From contig CP136067.1 in NCBI GenBank assembly GCA_032622095.1, positions 200,284,052 to 200,348,051 on the forward strand: DNA of 64,000 bases. The letters are read 5' to 3'. Origin of the DNA: Siphonodentalium dalli (taxonomy: Eukaryota; Mollusca; Scaphopoda; Gadilida; Siphonodentaliidae). Every line of letters starts with the position of its first letter. Positions within the stretch are counted from its first letter, which is position 1. Below, piece after piece: positions 21,285 to 30,372 of this stretch. The notes beneath the pieces are model-generated. The model was not told the origin of the DNA, ran no database searches, and saw nothing but the letters and a program-made list of their open reading frames with translations. The translations under genes were made by a program, and so were the position numbers.

Positions 21285-21830
21285 ATGAAGAGCGTTTGTT
21301 TGTTCGAGGGGGGGGGGACGGTGTAATGGTGACTTTCATATTAGGATTGGGAAATACTGAATATCTGGGTGATGCATGCCGTGGTTAATATTCCACACGC
21401 CATATAACAAAAGGCGTTTAGTGGCAGTTTTAGGGTGTCATGACCTAAAATAAGGTCGGACAAATGTCCGTTACAATGAGATAGGGATTGGGGAAGTGTT
21501 GTTGATGGGATAAATGCCGTGGTTTATGTACCAATCGCTCTATAATGAAGAGCGTTTTGTGGCGGTATTGGGGGGGGTGATATTGAGGGAAATATGCCGT
21601 GATTATTGTATCAACTACTATATAATATATATAGTGTATTGTGGCGTTGGTGGGTGGGGGTGTCTACATTGAGGGATAATATGCCGTGGTTTCTGTACCA
21701 ATCGTTCTTATGATAAAGAGCGTTGTTTGGCAGGAGGGGGGGGGGGTGGTATTGAGGGAAATATGCCGTGATCACTGTATAACCTACTGTATAATATATA
21801 GTGTATTGTAGCGTTCGTTTGCTATGTCAA
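21285..21830. repeat. Array of about five hairpin-bearing repeats inside the LTR element
   Basis: ATGCCGTG(G/A)TT recurs near 21,377, 21,514, 21,593, 21,687 and 21,764. Each copy is followed by a short palindrome: ACGCC..GGCGT, CGCTCTATAATGAAGAGCG, ACTATATAATATATATAGT, CGTTCTTATGATAAAGAGCG, ACTGTATAATATATAGT. A G-rich run (GGGGGGGTG) and ATTGAGGGAAAT come next. The copies differ in loop and arms but keep the pairing, which is a sign of structural constraint. Confidence 0.75.
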
Positions 21831-22286
21831 TGAATATATGATTGAGTTAAGCATATTGGAGGGAATGAAAATGTAACTGAGTCATGAACGGGAGTTTGCG
21901 ATATTTCGGAGATTGGTGCGAGAGACAATGATGGACATATTGGCATGTTTCGTGAATAAACAATTTATTCAAAGACGCCGAGTGTCAGTCATTAGCGAAA
22001 GATATATATTACATGTCGGTTAAATTTACTTCGGCATCATGACTCAATGCACACCTGTTAGCGATAATTGAATTAGAGATTTGGGAAACGAGATGATGCC
22101 CTGTTTAATGATCATACCACTGGTGTGAATGAAGTTTATCGTTTGGGTGTCTATCTCTGTGCCGAAGGGGGTGGGATGGGAGAATTGCAGTAGGGTTATG
22201 CCTTTGTAAGACCTGTTTTATATAATATTAATAAAAGTTATGTAAATTATCTATCATTAGTGATTGTGAGATACTTTGATACATGA
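21830..22286. other. Spacer after the pol stop
   Basis: No ORF or repeat recognised. In element sense this is directly downstream of pol. Confidence 0.5.
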
Positions 22287-25200
22287 CTATGAATGTTCGA
22301 TATCAGTTGTCATCTGATATAAATCATATGTTTCCGTACTTTCGTTTGACCAATTTGTCGAACGGCTGTCGGGTGATGTATATTGGAAGGAATTAGAAAA
22401 CGATGAATCTTTAGGCGTGTGTTTGGAGTATGGTGAATATATTTTACGATGCCGGCCGCGTTTGTTATCTGCGCGATCAGATTTTGTGTCTGGCGTTGTA
22501 CGAAAAGAATTTTGCGTAATTAATTTGTGTTTTATGATATTTGGTTCCTGTGTTTGGGGCCTAGATTGGTCGCTGGGTGAAAAATCCGGGGGTGATTGGC
22601 TGTCTGTTTTATTAAAATGTTTCGAAGCCATGAGTCTGTTGGCTAATTCAGCCAATGGTATTGAAGAGCTGTCGTCTGTGTTTGAGCGCTCAAGTTGAGC
22701 GCGCTTAATTGCCGTGGTTTTGAGGTCATCGTCTGATTCCAATGTGGATTGAGAGCTATTATTATCGACACTGGCTTCACTCGGTGGAAATGCAAATCGA
22801 TTATGTCGTTTATTTTTTAAGTGATTGGGAATTTGAGGTGTAGGCCAATCAATGGGGGATGGTTTGATGTGTTTAGCATGTGATTTTGTTAATTTAGCAG
22901 ATAGGTCATGTCTTAATATGTAAGATATGGGGCCTGTCTGTTTCAAGATACGCCAAAACGGGTCATATTTAAATGAAAATTTGTGATTTGGTTGGTGGAT
23001 TTTGTAATAGACGGATTGGCCTATTTTAAAGGTTGGAATAGATCCACCTTTGTTCTGTTTGTGGTTGCGAGAGGCTGTTTCGAGAAGAGATTTTGTAGTT
23101 TTAAAAATAATGTGTTGATTTTGAAGCGTGGTGGCTAAAAAATCCTCTCCTAAATACTTTTCTCTGTGTGTTAAAATTCGGTCTATGCTTATCTGTGGTT
23201 CTCTAAAAAAAGTTAGAAAAAATGGTGAATGTGTATGTACACTGGAACAATGGAAGTTCATTGCTTGTGATGCATAATTTAGATATAGGTCCCAATTTTC
23301 TACATTTGCTTGGGTGATTGTTGAAATGATTGATGCTAGACTTCTATGCGAACGTTCTGATTTACCGTTACTTTGGGGTCTGTAGAACGAAGTGAGGCGG
23401 TGATTGATATGGTAATATTTACAAAATTCAGTGAAGGTAGAGTTTGCAAACTCGGACCCATTATCTGTTAATATTTCTTCAACTGATCCAAATAAAGTGA
23501 AATACTCTGAATTCAATCTTTCTAAAATTGTATCCACCATTTTGTTAGGTAATGCGTATGCTAAAGTATGTAATGAAAATTGATCAATAATAGTTAAGAT
23601 AAATCTATTTCCTGACTGTGTTTTGGGGGAAAATGGTCCCATAAGATCGATAGCTATGAGTTGTCCTGGCCTTGATGGGGCAGTGACTGGTTGAAGCGGG
23701 ATTTTTGGATTATAAGCATTTCGTTGTCGGCATGTATGACAATTGTTTATGTATGTGACAATTTTTGCAAACAACTGAGGTGTGTAATATCTGTTCCGTA
23801 TGGTCGCGTATAGCGATTGTACCGCTCTATGGCCGAGACTGTGATATTGGGATATAACTTCTTGTGCTATTTTGTCCGTTATATATATACGTAATTTAGG
23901 TATGTCATTATATATTGATATATAGTGTAGGATACCATCTTTGAGAATAAAGGTTTTTGCTAATTTTTCGGGTATATTTGTTGATTGCATTTGTTTGATA
24001 ATCTCGGAGATTGTGTGGTCTCCTGATTGTTCATCTCTTGTATTAGTTATAGGAGGAAGGACCGGGCTGTCGTCGAGATCAACTGGTGGTTCGGAATCCG
24101 TTTTCTGTTTTGGTTGTTTTTTTTGTTTTGAAAATTCCTGAATATCTTTCATGTCAAGTATATTAATATCCTGTACAAGGGGATTGGTGGGTGGATTTGG
24201 GTCGCTATCGGTGCAAGAATTGATGCACGGGTGTGTGTCGGGGTTTATCCGACTGCAAAAATCTGCCGTAACATTGTTCGTGCCTTTAATATAAGTAATT
24301 TTTGGGTTCAATGCTGATATTTCCAAAAACCATTTTTGAATTTTTGTGTTTATCAGATCCTGTTTTTTAAACATGTGGATGAGGGGTAAGTGATCTGTTT
24401 TAATCTCTACTTGGGATCCTTGTAAGTAAAATTTAAATTGCCTTGCAAACGTATATATCGCGAATGCTTCTTTTTCCGTGACAGAATAATTCCTTTGTGA
24501 TTTGTTAAGTTTTTTACTGGCGAACGCGATTGGTAGTTCAACGTGTTTATCATCTTGGCTATGAGCATATTGTGATAGTATCGCCCCGATACTATGTATA
24601 GATGCATCTACTGTCAGAATGAACAGTTTGTCGGGATTTGGGTAAGCTAAGATGGGGGCGGTTGCTAAGCTTTTTTTAAGCGCGTCGAACGCTGTTTGGC
24701 ACGGCGCATCCCACACAAATTTAGCATATTTGGCTGTGAGTTTGATTAAAGGCAATGCCGTCGATGCGAAAGTAGGAGAATATGACCTGTAAAAATTAAG
24801 AATTCCCAGTAATCTGCGGACTTCTTTAACTGATTTCGGAGGTGGTAAAGACTTGATAATTGAAATTTTTTCAGGGTCAGGGGATGTGCCCTTGTCAGAA
24901 ATAATATGCCCTAAAAATTTAACTTGTGGTTGGCAAAATTTAGATTTTGATAGTTTAACTATTAAGCCGTATTCCCTGAGTCTGTCAAATAATTTTGTGA
25001 GCTGCTGTATATGCGTTTGAGGATCGGAGCTATGACAGATCAGGTCATCGACAAATCCTTCTACAAATGGTAAATCGTGTAGGGCCATGTTCATGAGTTT
25101 TAAAAAATACCCTGAGCTCGAGACATATCCCATCGGGGCTCTTTGATAACTGTATTGTCCTTCGGACGTATTCATAGTTAATATGGGAACATCTTCGGGT

Positions 25201-27035
25201 ACGACTCCAATAACATGATAAGCATTTGATAAATCAAAGATACTGAAAATAGTTGAGCCGAGTAACTTGGACGATATTTCTGTAAAACTAGGCATAGACC
25301 ATTTTAATGGAATGGAAACATCATTGAGTTTTCTGAGATCGATTACCAATCGATAATTGGGAGTACCATCGGGATTGGGTGTGGCTTTGCGTATGAGGAG
25401 ACTGGGAAATCCCCACGATGAGTGGGCCGTTGGTCTAATAATGTCTGCATCTAATAATTTTTTTATCTCAGCAGCCATAATTCGTTGTTTGTTCAGTGGT
25501 GTCGGATATTTTTTGCAAAAAATAGGTAAAGTATTTGGTTTGAGGTCGATTTTCATTTTAATTTTTGGACAATATCCTATCTTGTTTATGTCATTTGTAA
25601 AAACATCAGGGTATTGTGATACTAGTTGCAATATCTGCTGTTTAAGATGTTGAGGTGCCACGATATCATTGGCAGATATAGGTTGAGTCTTGGTGACTGG
25701 AGGGTTAATGTCTTGCCGGTCACCTATGGTGTTTATACTGTGTTTGTTTGGCGGAGATGAGTTAATGTTTTGCTCATCGGATGCCGTGCATATCATTTGC
25801 TCTTGAGTGCCAAATGCTTGTGCTATCACACGGCCTTTCTTAATGGACATATGTGACGCCGATTGGTTTTCTATCATGACGCAAATATTGGGATTATTTG
25901 CATCTGCTAGCGTGTCGGTTACATGTACATTTGGTTCGTGTTCGAAAATGGACATGTTACCTTTGCCTATTCGGATTATAGGTGTGTTAAACATATCATT
26001 TGGCCCTATGAGTCTGCCTGTTATGATGGCGCATGAGTGGGGTGATAATGAAACGTTATTTGTTGATCGGATGAGTGATGCAATGTGACCATCCCTTAAC
26101 ATCGGGTATAATTGATTCTGTATTCTGAATTTTTCTAGATCAAAGTAAAGTCTAATACTGTGTTGTTTCATAAAATCGCGCCCTAAAATGCAAGGACGTG
26201 ACAAGGTTGCACATATGACAAATTTGTGAGTAAGAATGAGTTTTCCGATTCTAAATGTGAGATGTGTGGATCCAAAAACTTTCATTGGTGTACCATCGGC
26301 TGATGTGAGTAACACATGTTCTTTAATTAAAGGTGGTCGATTTGGCATGGATCTATAAATGTCGTATTTCAAGCAACTGGTGGTTGCCCCGGAGTCTAAT
26401 AGTGATCTAATCCGTTGTTTGTGTATTTTAATGATAGTTGAGCATGGTGTTTGGTTTAGAGCACCATCTGTCATATCACTTGGATATTTAAGTACTGGTA
26501 TAGTGTGTTGTATGGGTTTGACTGGTGGTATTATAGGGTTAATTGCAGTATTGGAATGTGATTCGCGAGAACTGGTGCATGTTGATTTTCTTTTGGATGA
26601 TGAGTAAGAATTAGTAATGTGTTGGTGCTTGGGCTTTTCAAGGCGATTCAGGGTTTTAAATTGGGGAGGAAAGGTTAAATTCAGAAGTGGTGAGATAGAC
26701 TTATTGGAAGAATTATGAAATCTGGGTTTCATAGAGGAACACCTGCTATGGCAGAAAGTGGTATGTGTTACGTGCCTGTGGCGAGGGAGATCAAGTGGAG
26801 GCCGCGTACGGTAATTAATATATCGGTGGTTTTGGCAGTTTGGTGGTAGCGTGGGGTAATGATTAATGGACTGCAGTTGTGAATTATAGACTCTATGCTT
26901 TTGAGATTCGTGTGTTCGATGATCTTTAGCATATCTATGATTGTGGTTGTATATTGTGCTAATTTGATGTGTTATTGGACTCATTGCGTTGCGTTGGTGG
27001 GTGGGGGTGAAATTTTTGATGCAATGAGTCCTCAT
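22287..27035 (-). CDS. pol: Pol polyprotein: protease, RT, RNase H, integrase
   Basis: 1582 residues from the first ATG; in life it is probably read as a Gag-Pol fusion by frameshifting. Protease: LLDSGATTS, catalytic DSG at 214-216. Reverse transcriptase: FDLSNAY at 600-606 and FVDD at 661-664, where most relatives have YVDD. RNase H: TVDAS with D810, E856 and D881. Integrase: zinc-binding H1065/H1069/C1099/C1102, catalytic D1130, D1191, E1227 with the D-35-E spacing, then a GPY/F-type region at about 1340-1390. A polar tail of about 190 residues follows. PR-RT-RH-IN is the Ty3/gypsy order. All catalytic residues are present and the frame is open, so the enzyme may be active. The first 180 residues are His/Pro/Ser-rich and overlap no known domain. 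Confidence 0.95.
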   Translation of the reverse strand: MRTHCIKNFTPTHQRNAMSPITHQISTIYNHNHRYAKDHRTHESQKHRVYNSQLQSINHYPTLPPNCQNHRYINYRTRPPLDLPRHRHVTHTTFCHSRCSSMKPRFHNSSNKSISPLLNLTFPPQFKTLNRLEKPKHQHITNSYSSSKRKSTCTSSRESHSNTAINPIIPPVKPIQHTIPVLKYPSDMTDGALNQTPCSTIIKIHKQRIRSLLDSGATTSCLKYDIYRSMPNRPPLIKEHVLLTSADGTPMKVFGSTHLTFRIGKLILTHKFVICATLSRPCILGRDFMKQHSIRLYFDLEKFRIQNQLYPMLRDGHIASLIRSTNNVSLSPHSCAIITGRLIGPNDMFNTPIIRIGKGNMSIFEHEPNVHVTDTLADANNPNICVMIENQSASHMSIKKGRVIAQAFGTQEQMICTASDEQNINSSPPNKHSINTIGDRQDINPPVTKTQPISANDIVAPQHLKQQILQLVSQYPDVFTNDINKIGYCPKIKMKIDLKPNTLPIFCKKYPTPLNKQRIMAAEIKKLLDADIIRPTAHSSWGFPSLLIRKATPNPDGTPNYRLVIDLRKLNDVSIPLKWSMPSFTEISSKLLGSTIFSIFDLSNAYHVIGVVPEDVPILTMNTSEGQYSYQRAPMGYVSSSGYFLKLMNMALHDLPFVEGFVDDLICHSSDPQTHIQQLTKLFDRLREYGLIVKLSKSKFCQPQVKFLGHIISDKGTSPDPEKISIIKSLPPPKSVKEVRRLLGILNFYRSYSPTFASTALPLIKLTAKYAKFVWDAPCQTAFDALKKSLATAPILAYPNPDKLFILTVDASIHSIGAILSQYAHSQDDKHVELPIAFASKKLNKSQRNYSVTEKEAFAIYTFARQFKFYLQGSQVEIKTDHLPLIHMFKKQDLINTKIQKWFLEISALNPKITYIKGTNNVTADFCSRINPDTHPCINSCTDSDPNPPTNPLVQDINILDMKDIQEFSKQKKQPKQKTDSEPPVDLDDSPVLPPITNTRDEQSGDHTISEIIKQMQSTNIPEKLAKTFILKDGILHYISIYNDIPKLRIYITDKIAQEVISQYHSLGHRAVQSLYATIRNRYYTPQLFAKIVTYINNCHTCRQRNAYNPKIPLQPVTAPSRPGQLIAIDLMGPFSPKTQSGNRFILTIIDQFSLHTLAYALPNKMVDTILERLNSEYFTLFGSVEEILTDNGSEFANSTFTEFCKYYHINHRLTSFYRPQSNGKSERSHRSLASIISTITQANVENWDLYLNYASQAMNFHCSSVHTHSPFFLTFFREPQISIDRILTHREKYLGEDFLATTLQNQHIIFKTTKSLLETASRNHKQNKGGSIPTFKIGQSVYYKIHQPNHKFSFKYDPFWRILKQTGPISYILRHDLSAKLTKSHAKHIKPSPIDWPTPQIPNHLKNKRHNRFAFPPSEASVDNNSSQSTLESDDDLKTTAIKRAQLERSNTDDSSSIPLAELANRLMASKHFNKTDSQSPPDFSPSDQSRPQTQEPNIIKHKLITQNSFRTTPDTKSDRADNKRGRHRKIYSPYSKHTPKDSSFSNSFQYTSPDSRSTNWSNESTETYDLYQMTTDIEHS

Positions 27036-27044
27036 CTGTTTAAA
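26977..27044 (-). promoter_or_regulatory. Programmed -1 frameshift signal at the gag-pol junction
   Basis: In element sense the gag frame ends TTT TTA AAC AGA TGA. The heptamer T TTA AAC (27,044-27,038) is a canonical -1 slippery site in the correct phase. Six nucleotides (AGATGA) follow. Then GGACTCATTGC (27,031-27,021) pairs perfectly with GCAATGAGTCC (26,987-26,977) across a 33-nt loop. After the slip the next codon is CAG, then the ATG of the pol frame. The gag TGA and pol ATG overlap as ATGA, so reinitiation is the alternative. Confidence 0.85.
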
Positions 27045-28174
27045 AATTGGTTGTTATTTTGAGGCCGACGTCTGCATTGGTCTGTGGTATGATTGTTTAA
27101 TCTGCAGTATGTACAGAATAGGGGTCGTTGAGCTGTTGTAGTATATCTTGCATCCATGGTCTGGATGCGGTTTGGATGGGAGACCCTTGGTTCAGAGTAG
27201 GGGTGGTGAGAATTTGAAGGTTGGCGCCTGTGGGGGTGATCATTGATTCGGTGTCTGTCTTTGGATTGACGGGGGTTGTAAGTGGATTGTGATGGCCCTC
27301 TTGGAATGTGCCGATGGTTATTGTCGATATCCATTGGTTGAGGGGATTGTAACTGTGGGAATTGGTTATAATCATTATGATGTTCACCGTAACGTAAGCG
27401 ATATCGTTGCCGAAGGTTCATTTCGCGTAGGGCGATATCAGTAGCTCTATCAAGCGTTATGGGGTCGTCTTTGAGAAGCCTGAATTTAATACTAGAGTCG
27501 CGAATACCGTCGGAAAAAAATGCTACTAATTGTGTTTGCACTGCTCTTGTGTTAATTTCATCAGTATACGCGTGTTTAGCAAGGGTATGTATGCGTTCTG
27601 CAAACATGGCAATTGTTTCCGTATGTCTCTGCCTAATGGCTCGTAATGAGGAAATGGCTTGAGGCGAATCAGTTATGGAACTGAATAATGAGCGTAACTG
27701 TGATTTCAGATCGGTCCAGGTGAACGTGAATTTTCCGTCTGTGTTATTTTCATTTATGAAGCGTTGAATAAATTCAGAAACTTGAGATTTACATGTCTGA
27801 GCGGCAATTTTTATGATAGTCTCATCTTGTGCCGAAATCGCGCGGGAGTATTTTTCCACCGCATGGACCCATTGGGGAAAAGCGTCAGGCTTGCCATCGA
27901 AGGGTTCAATAATGGAATTCATTCCCAGCAGTGCTGTTATTGTTGTTTGTGTTTTCAAACTTTCAGTCTGTTCGCGGATAGAACTAGTGAAATGGCTAAT
28001 TTCATGGGTAAGCCGTGACAATAGCAAGTTTTGATTATCTTTGCCCATTTCATTAGTAATGTCTGTGTGGGGGGATCTGGCGGTTGATCGGTCCGTTTCC
28101 CTGTTTAATTCAAGGTGATGCTGATAATTACTTGGATGAAAATAATCGCTGCTCTGCGGAGGTGGTGACTCCAT
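27032..28174 (-). CDS. gag: Gag structural polyprotein
   Basis: 380 residues. Gag assembles the virus-like particle and packages the RNA. The central part (about 90-250) fits a capsid-type region, with FDGKPDAFPQWVHAVEKYSR near its start, as in other Ty3/gypsy Gags. An Arg/His/Pro-rich stretch follows (about 265-350). One CCHC zinc knuckle, CTYCRLNNHTTDQC, lies near residue 355-368 (CX2CX4HX4C) and would bind RNA. The frame ends at the frameshift site and overlaps pol by 4 nt. The frame is open and looks functional. Confidence 0.9.
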   Translation of the reverse strand: MESPPPQSSDYFHPSNYQHHLELNRETDRSTARSPHTDITNEMGKDNQNLLLSRLTHEISHFTSSIREQTESLKTQTTITALLGMNSIIEPFDGKPDAFPQWVHAVEKYSRAISAQDETIIKIAAQTCKSQVSEFIQRFINENNTDGKFTFTWTDLKSQLRSLFSSITDSPQAISSLRAIRQRHTETIAMFAERIHTLAKHAYTDEINTRAVQTQLVAFFSDGIRDSSIKFRLLKDDPITLDRATDIALREMNLRQRYRLRYGEHHNDYNQFPQLQSPQPMDIDNNHRHIPRGPSQSTYNPRQSKDRHRINDHPHRRQPSNSHHPYSEPRVSHPNRIQTMDARYTTTAQRPLFCTYCRLNNHTTDQCRRRPQNNNQFLNR

Positions 28175-28299
28175 TATGTTATTAAGGATTAACGGTGTCT
28201 GTTTTGGGATCTATGGTATGGGTGCGAAATATGTTGTATTTTTTTCCAAGTGCCGTGGCGGTGTATTATGCGATTCAGGTGTATTTGACACGATTCAGG

Positions 28300-28680
28300 T
28301 CATTTATTAGGATGTTTTATGGGAATTGCCGCGACTATAGAGTTGACGATAAGTTTTGGATAATCCGTAAAATGAGCCGGAAATGTATGCCACTCGTTCC
28401 AAGAATCTAGTGTATGTCCTGAGTAGTTATTTGTAATCATACAACGCACGTATAAGCGGATTGTATCTTGCGTTATATCAATGCGAATGGGATTGCAATA
28501 TTTAATGAGTTGTGGCGATAAAGTTATTTGGTGGGGTAAAGCGTATCTACAGTAAGTTTTAAAATGAAGAACTGAATGTTGTTTGTAAGAGGTGGGTGGT
28601 ATGGGCTGATCGTTTGAAGCATGTATTGTAGTAGGATGGGTAGGTAGTGTAGGTGTAGTAGAATCAGGTGATGTGTCCAT
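28300..28680 (-). CDS. Unrecognised 126-aa ORF between 5' LTR and gag
   Basis: Starts with an ATG just after a CACGTG and a poly-pyrimidine run, and ends 125 bp before gag. The first 35 residues are Pro/Thr/Ser-rich. The remainder looks like a compact fold, with FKTYCRYALPHQITLSP, DTIRLYVRCMI and DSWNEWHTFPAHF. No domain or known Gag module was recognised. Gypsy elements normally begin with gag, so this is an extra gene or a leader ORF. It may be an accessory protein or a separated matrix-like segment. The coding call rests on ORF length, composition and position. Confidence 0.5.
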   Translation of the reverse strand: MDTSPDSTTPTLPTHPTTIHASNDQPIPPTSYKQHSVLHFKTYCRYALPHQITLSPQLIKYCNPIRIDITQDTIRLYVRCMITNNYSGHTLDSWNEWHTFPAHFTDYPKLIVNSIVAAIPIKHPNK

Positions 28681-29002
28681 AACCCACGTGAAAAAAAAAG
28701 GAGTAAAAGAATGCTAAAAATAGGGGGTGTGCAATTTGACAGCAAATGGGAAAGAAAAGATGGTCACTCACCAATTTCCGAGAAGAATAATGTGCACAAG
28801 TCTGTGATGATGAATGATGTATAGAATGTTCTCGTCGTGGTTATTGGAAGCCGAAGGATGTCCAAATCGGATGTTAAAGTTTATGTGGATCTGAATCTGG
28901 TCTGCAAGAGGCGTGAGTAGTAATATTTTTTTTTAGCTGGATACACGATGTGAGCTGGTTGTATAAGAATAAAAGGTTGATTCGTCTATATCAGATGAGT
29001 AT

Positions 29003-29282
29003 GTATGCGGTCCTGTGTGTCCGAAGGGTTGGTGTGCGGTCCTGTGTGTCCGAAGGGTTGGTGTGCGGTCCTGTGTGTCCGAAGGGTTGGTATGCGGTCC
29101 TGTGTGTTCGAAGGGTTGGTGTGCGGTCCTGTGTGTCCGAAGGGTTGGTATGCGGTCCTGTGTGTCCGAAGGGTTGGTATGCGGTCCTGTGTGTTCGAAG
29201 GGTTGGTGTGCGGTCCTGTGTGTCCGAAGGGTTGGTATGCGGTCCTGTGTGTCCGAAGGGTTCCTGTGTGTCCGAATGGTTG
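29003..29282. repeat. 29-bp minisatellite in the 5' leader of the LTR element
   Basis: About ten copies of a unit containing GCGGTCCTGTGTGTCCGAAG and GGTTGGTGT; variants alternate TGT/TAT and GTCC/GTTC. Because 29 is not a multiple of three, the plus strand is open in all three frames; these ORFs are artefacts. It lies between the primer-site region and the 126-aa ORF. Confidence 0.95.
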
Positions 29283-29440
29283 AGTTATTGTTGACCGGTG
29301 CAGTGGTCTAGTGTATGAGACTGTCTATCCGTGGCTGGAGTGTAAGGCTGTATCCCCGTGGTTGAGTAGCGGTTTGAGATTGTTTCTGCTCTGTAGTGAT
29401 CGTCTAGTGGCCGAGACTTCAAGTTGTGTGGTGAGACGTA

Positions 29441-29458
29441 GAACTGCTCATGGTACCA
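29441..29458 (-). promoter_or_regulatory. Weak candidate primer binding site
   Basis: In element sense TGGTACCATGAGCAGTTC lies 9 nt after the 5' LTR. TGGTACCA fits the 3' end of a tRNA-Leu(UAA)-type molecule, but the match fades after 8 nt. No better candidate was found. Confidence 0.35.
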
Positions 29459-29467
29459 TTAATACTA

Positions 29468-29922
29468 TGTGAGGTAATGACACATGTATATAGTAGGTAC
29501 AAGTCTTTATTATGTTGTGAATAAGATATGCAGTGTGTACAAATATAATGATCAATAGTCGCCGCGAATTGGTGTCCCCGAATGGGTGATGCCTGGTGTG
29601 AATGATGCCTGGATATGATCTAGGTACGAGATGAGTCTAGTGAAAGCATGATGTGATGGGATGTAGTTGTTTCTTATATACTATTTGGGATGCATATTAG
29701 ATGAGGTGTTTGGCAATACACATCGGGATTGGTTCTTCCGTTATGGTCATCTCCCTTGACCATATTTGGGAGCCATCTTCATTGTGTGTATATCTTCGCT
29801 GAGAGTAAGACGTGTGAGGTTTCGAGAACCGAACACGAATATCTGAGTTTGGGGTTTTATATATTGGGACATTCGTATAGTTTGAATCAAGTTGTGAGAT
29901 TATAATGGGTAGTTATCTCACA
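29468..29922 (-). repeat. 5' LTR (455 bp)
   Basis: Reads as the same sequence as the LTR at 14,526-14,980. It should drive the genomic RNA from the TATATAAA at 29,863-29,856, with AATAAA at 29,511-29,506. Confidence 0.95.
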
Positions 29923-30372
29923 GTAGGCCTGGCTTGGAACAGTCCATTGTATGGACCAGTCCACCCATATTAGCGAGTAGGGGTGTCAGGTACGTTACCT
30001 AGTGTCATTTACTAACTACTTCCGAGACATCGACCGCTGAGCTATTGTCACCAATTTCAACAAACTTTCCCGCCATAGCTGGTTTTGAACTGGAACCTAC
30101 CGCTTTGTAAGAAAAGTGTCCAATATATCCCACGAATCCACACGATCGTCGGATATCGCACTCAATATCTAATGATAAGTGTCCTTTGACGCAACTAAAC
30201 GAGTGAACATTATAATATCACCAGTTTATGAAGTTTTAAACGACTTTTCTCTCAAAAATTCTCTCTCGAAATTCAAAAGCGTCTTTCCACCGCGCATGCG
30301 CAATCAATCACTGATATATTGTCATGATGTACGATTGTTAAACAAAATCTGTGTTTACAAGTGACTGGACAA
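29923..30372. other. No gene seen between the two LTR insertions
   Basis: Unique-looking sequence. GTAG at 29,923-29,926 is the right target duplication of the full element; ACAA at 30,369-30,372 is the left one of the solo LTR. Confidence 0.5.

Larger units (their letters stand above)
14526..29922 (-). mobile_element. Complete env-bearing Ty3/gypsy LTR retrotransposon, 15.4 kb
   Basis: Two 455-bp LTRs that read as identical enclose, on the minus strand, an unknown ORF, gag, pol and an env-like gene, plus two small genes on the opposite strand. The pol order PR-RT-RNaseH-IN places it in Metaviridae (Ty3/gypsy). The F-like env resembles that of errantiviruses. A 4-bp target duplication GTAG (14,522-14,525 and 29,923-29,926) flanks it. 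Identical LTRs mean a recent insertion. At 15.4 kb it is roughly twice the size of a typical gypsy element; the excess is in the pol-env spacer and around both LTRs. Confidence 0.95.

Noticed and set aside
22417-28034. Plus-strand ORFs of 66-98 aa opposite pol and gag
   Set aside because: Shadow frames of the coding strand; none has a TATA box, paralogue or domain, unlike the two antisense genes in the spacer.
28950-29311. Three overlapping plus-strand ORFs of 92-114 aa with VCGPVCPKGW-like repeats
   Set aside because: A 29-bp repeat without a stop opens all three frames; the protein is a by-product.
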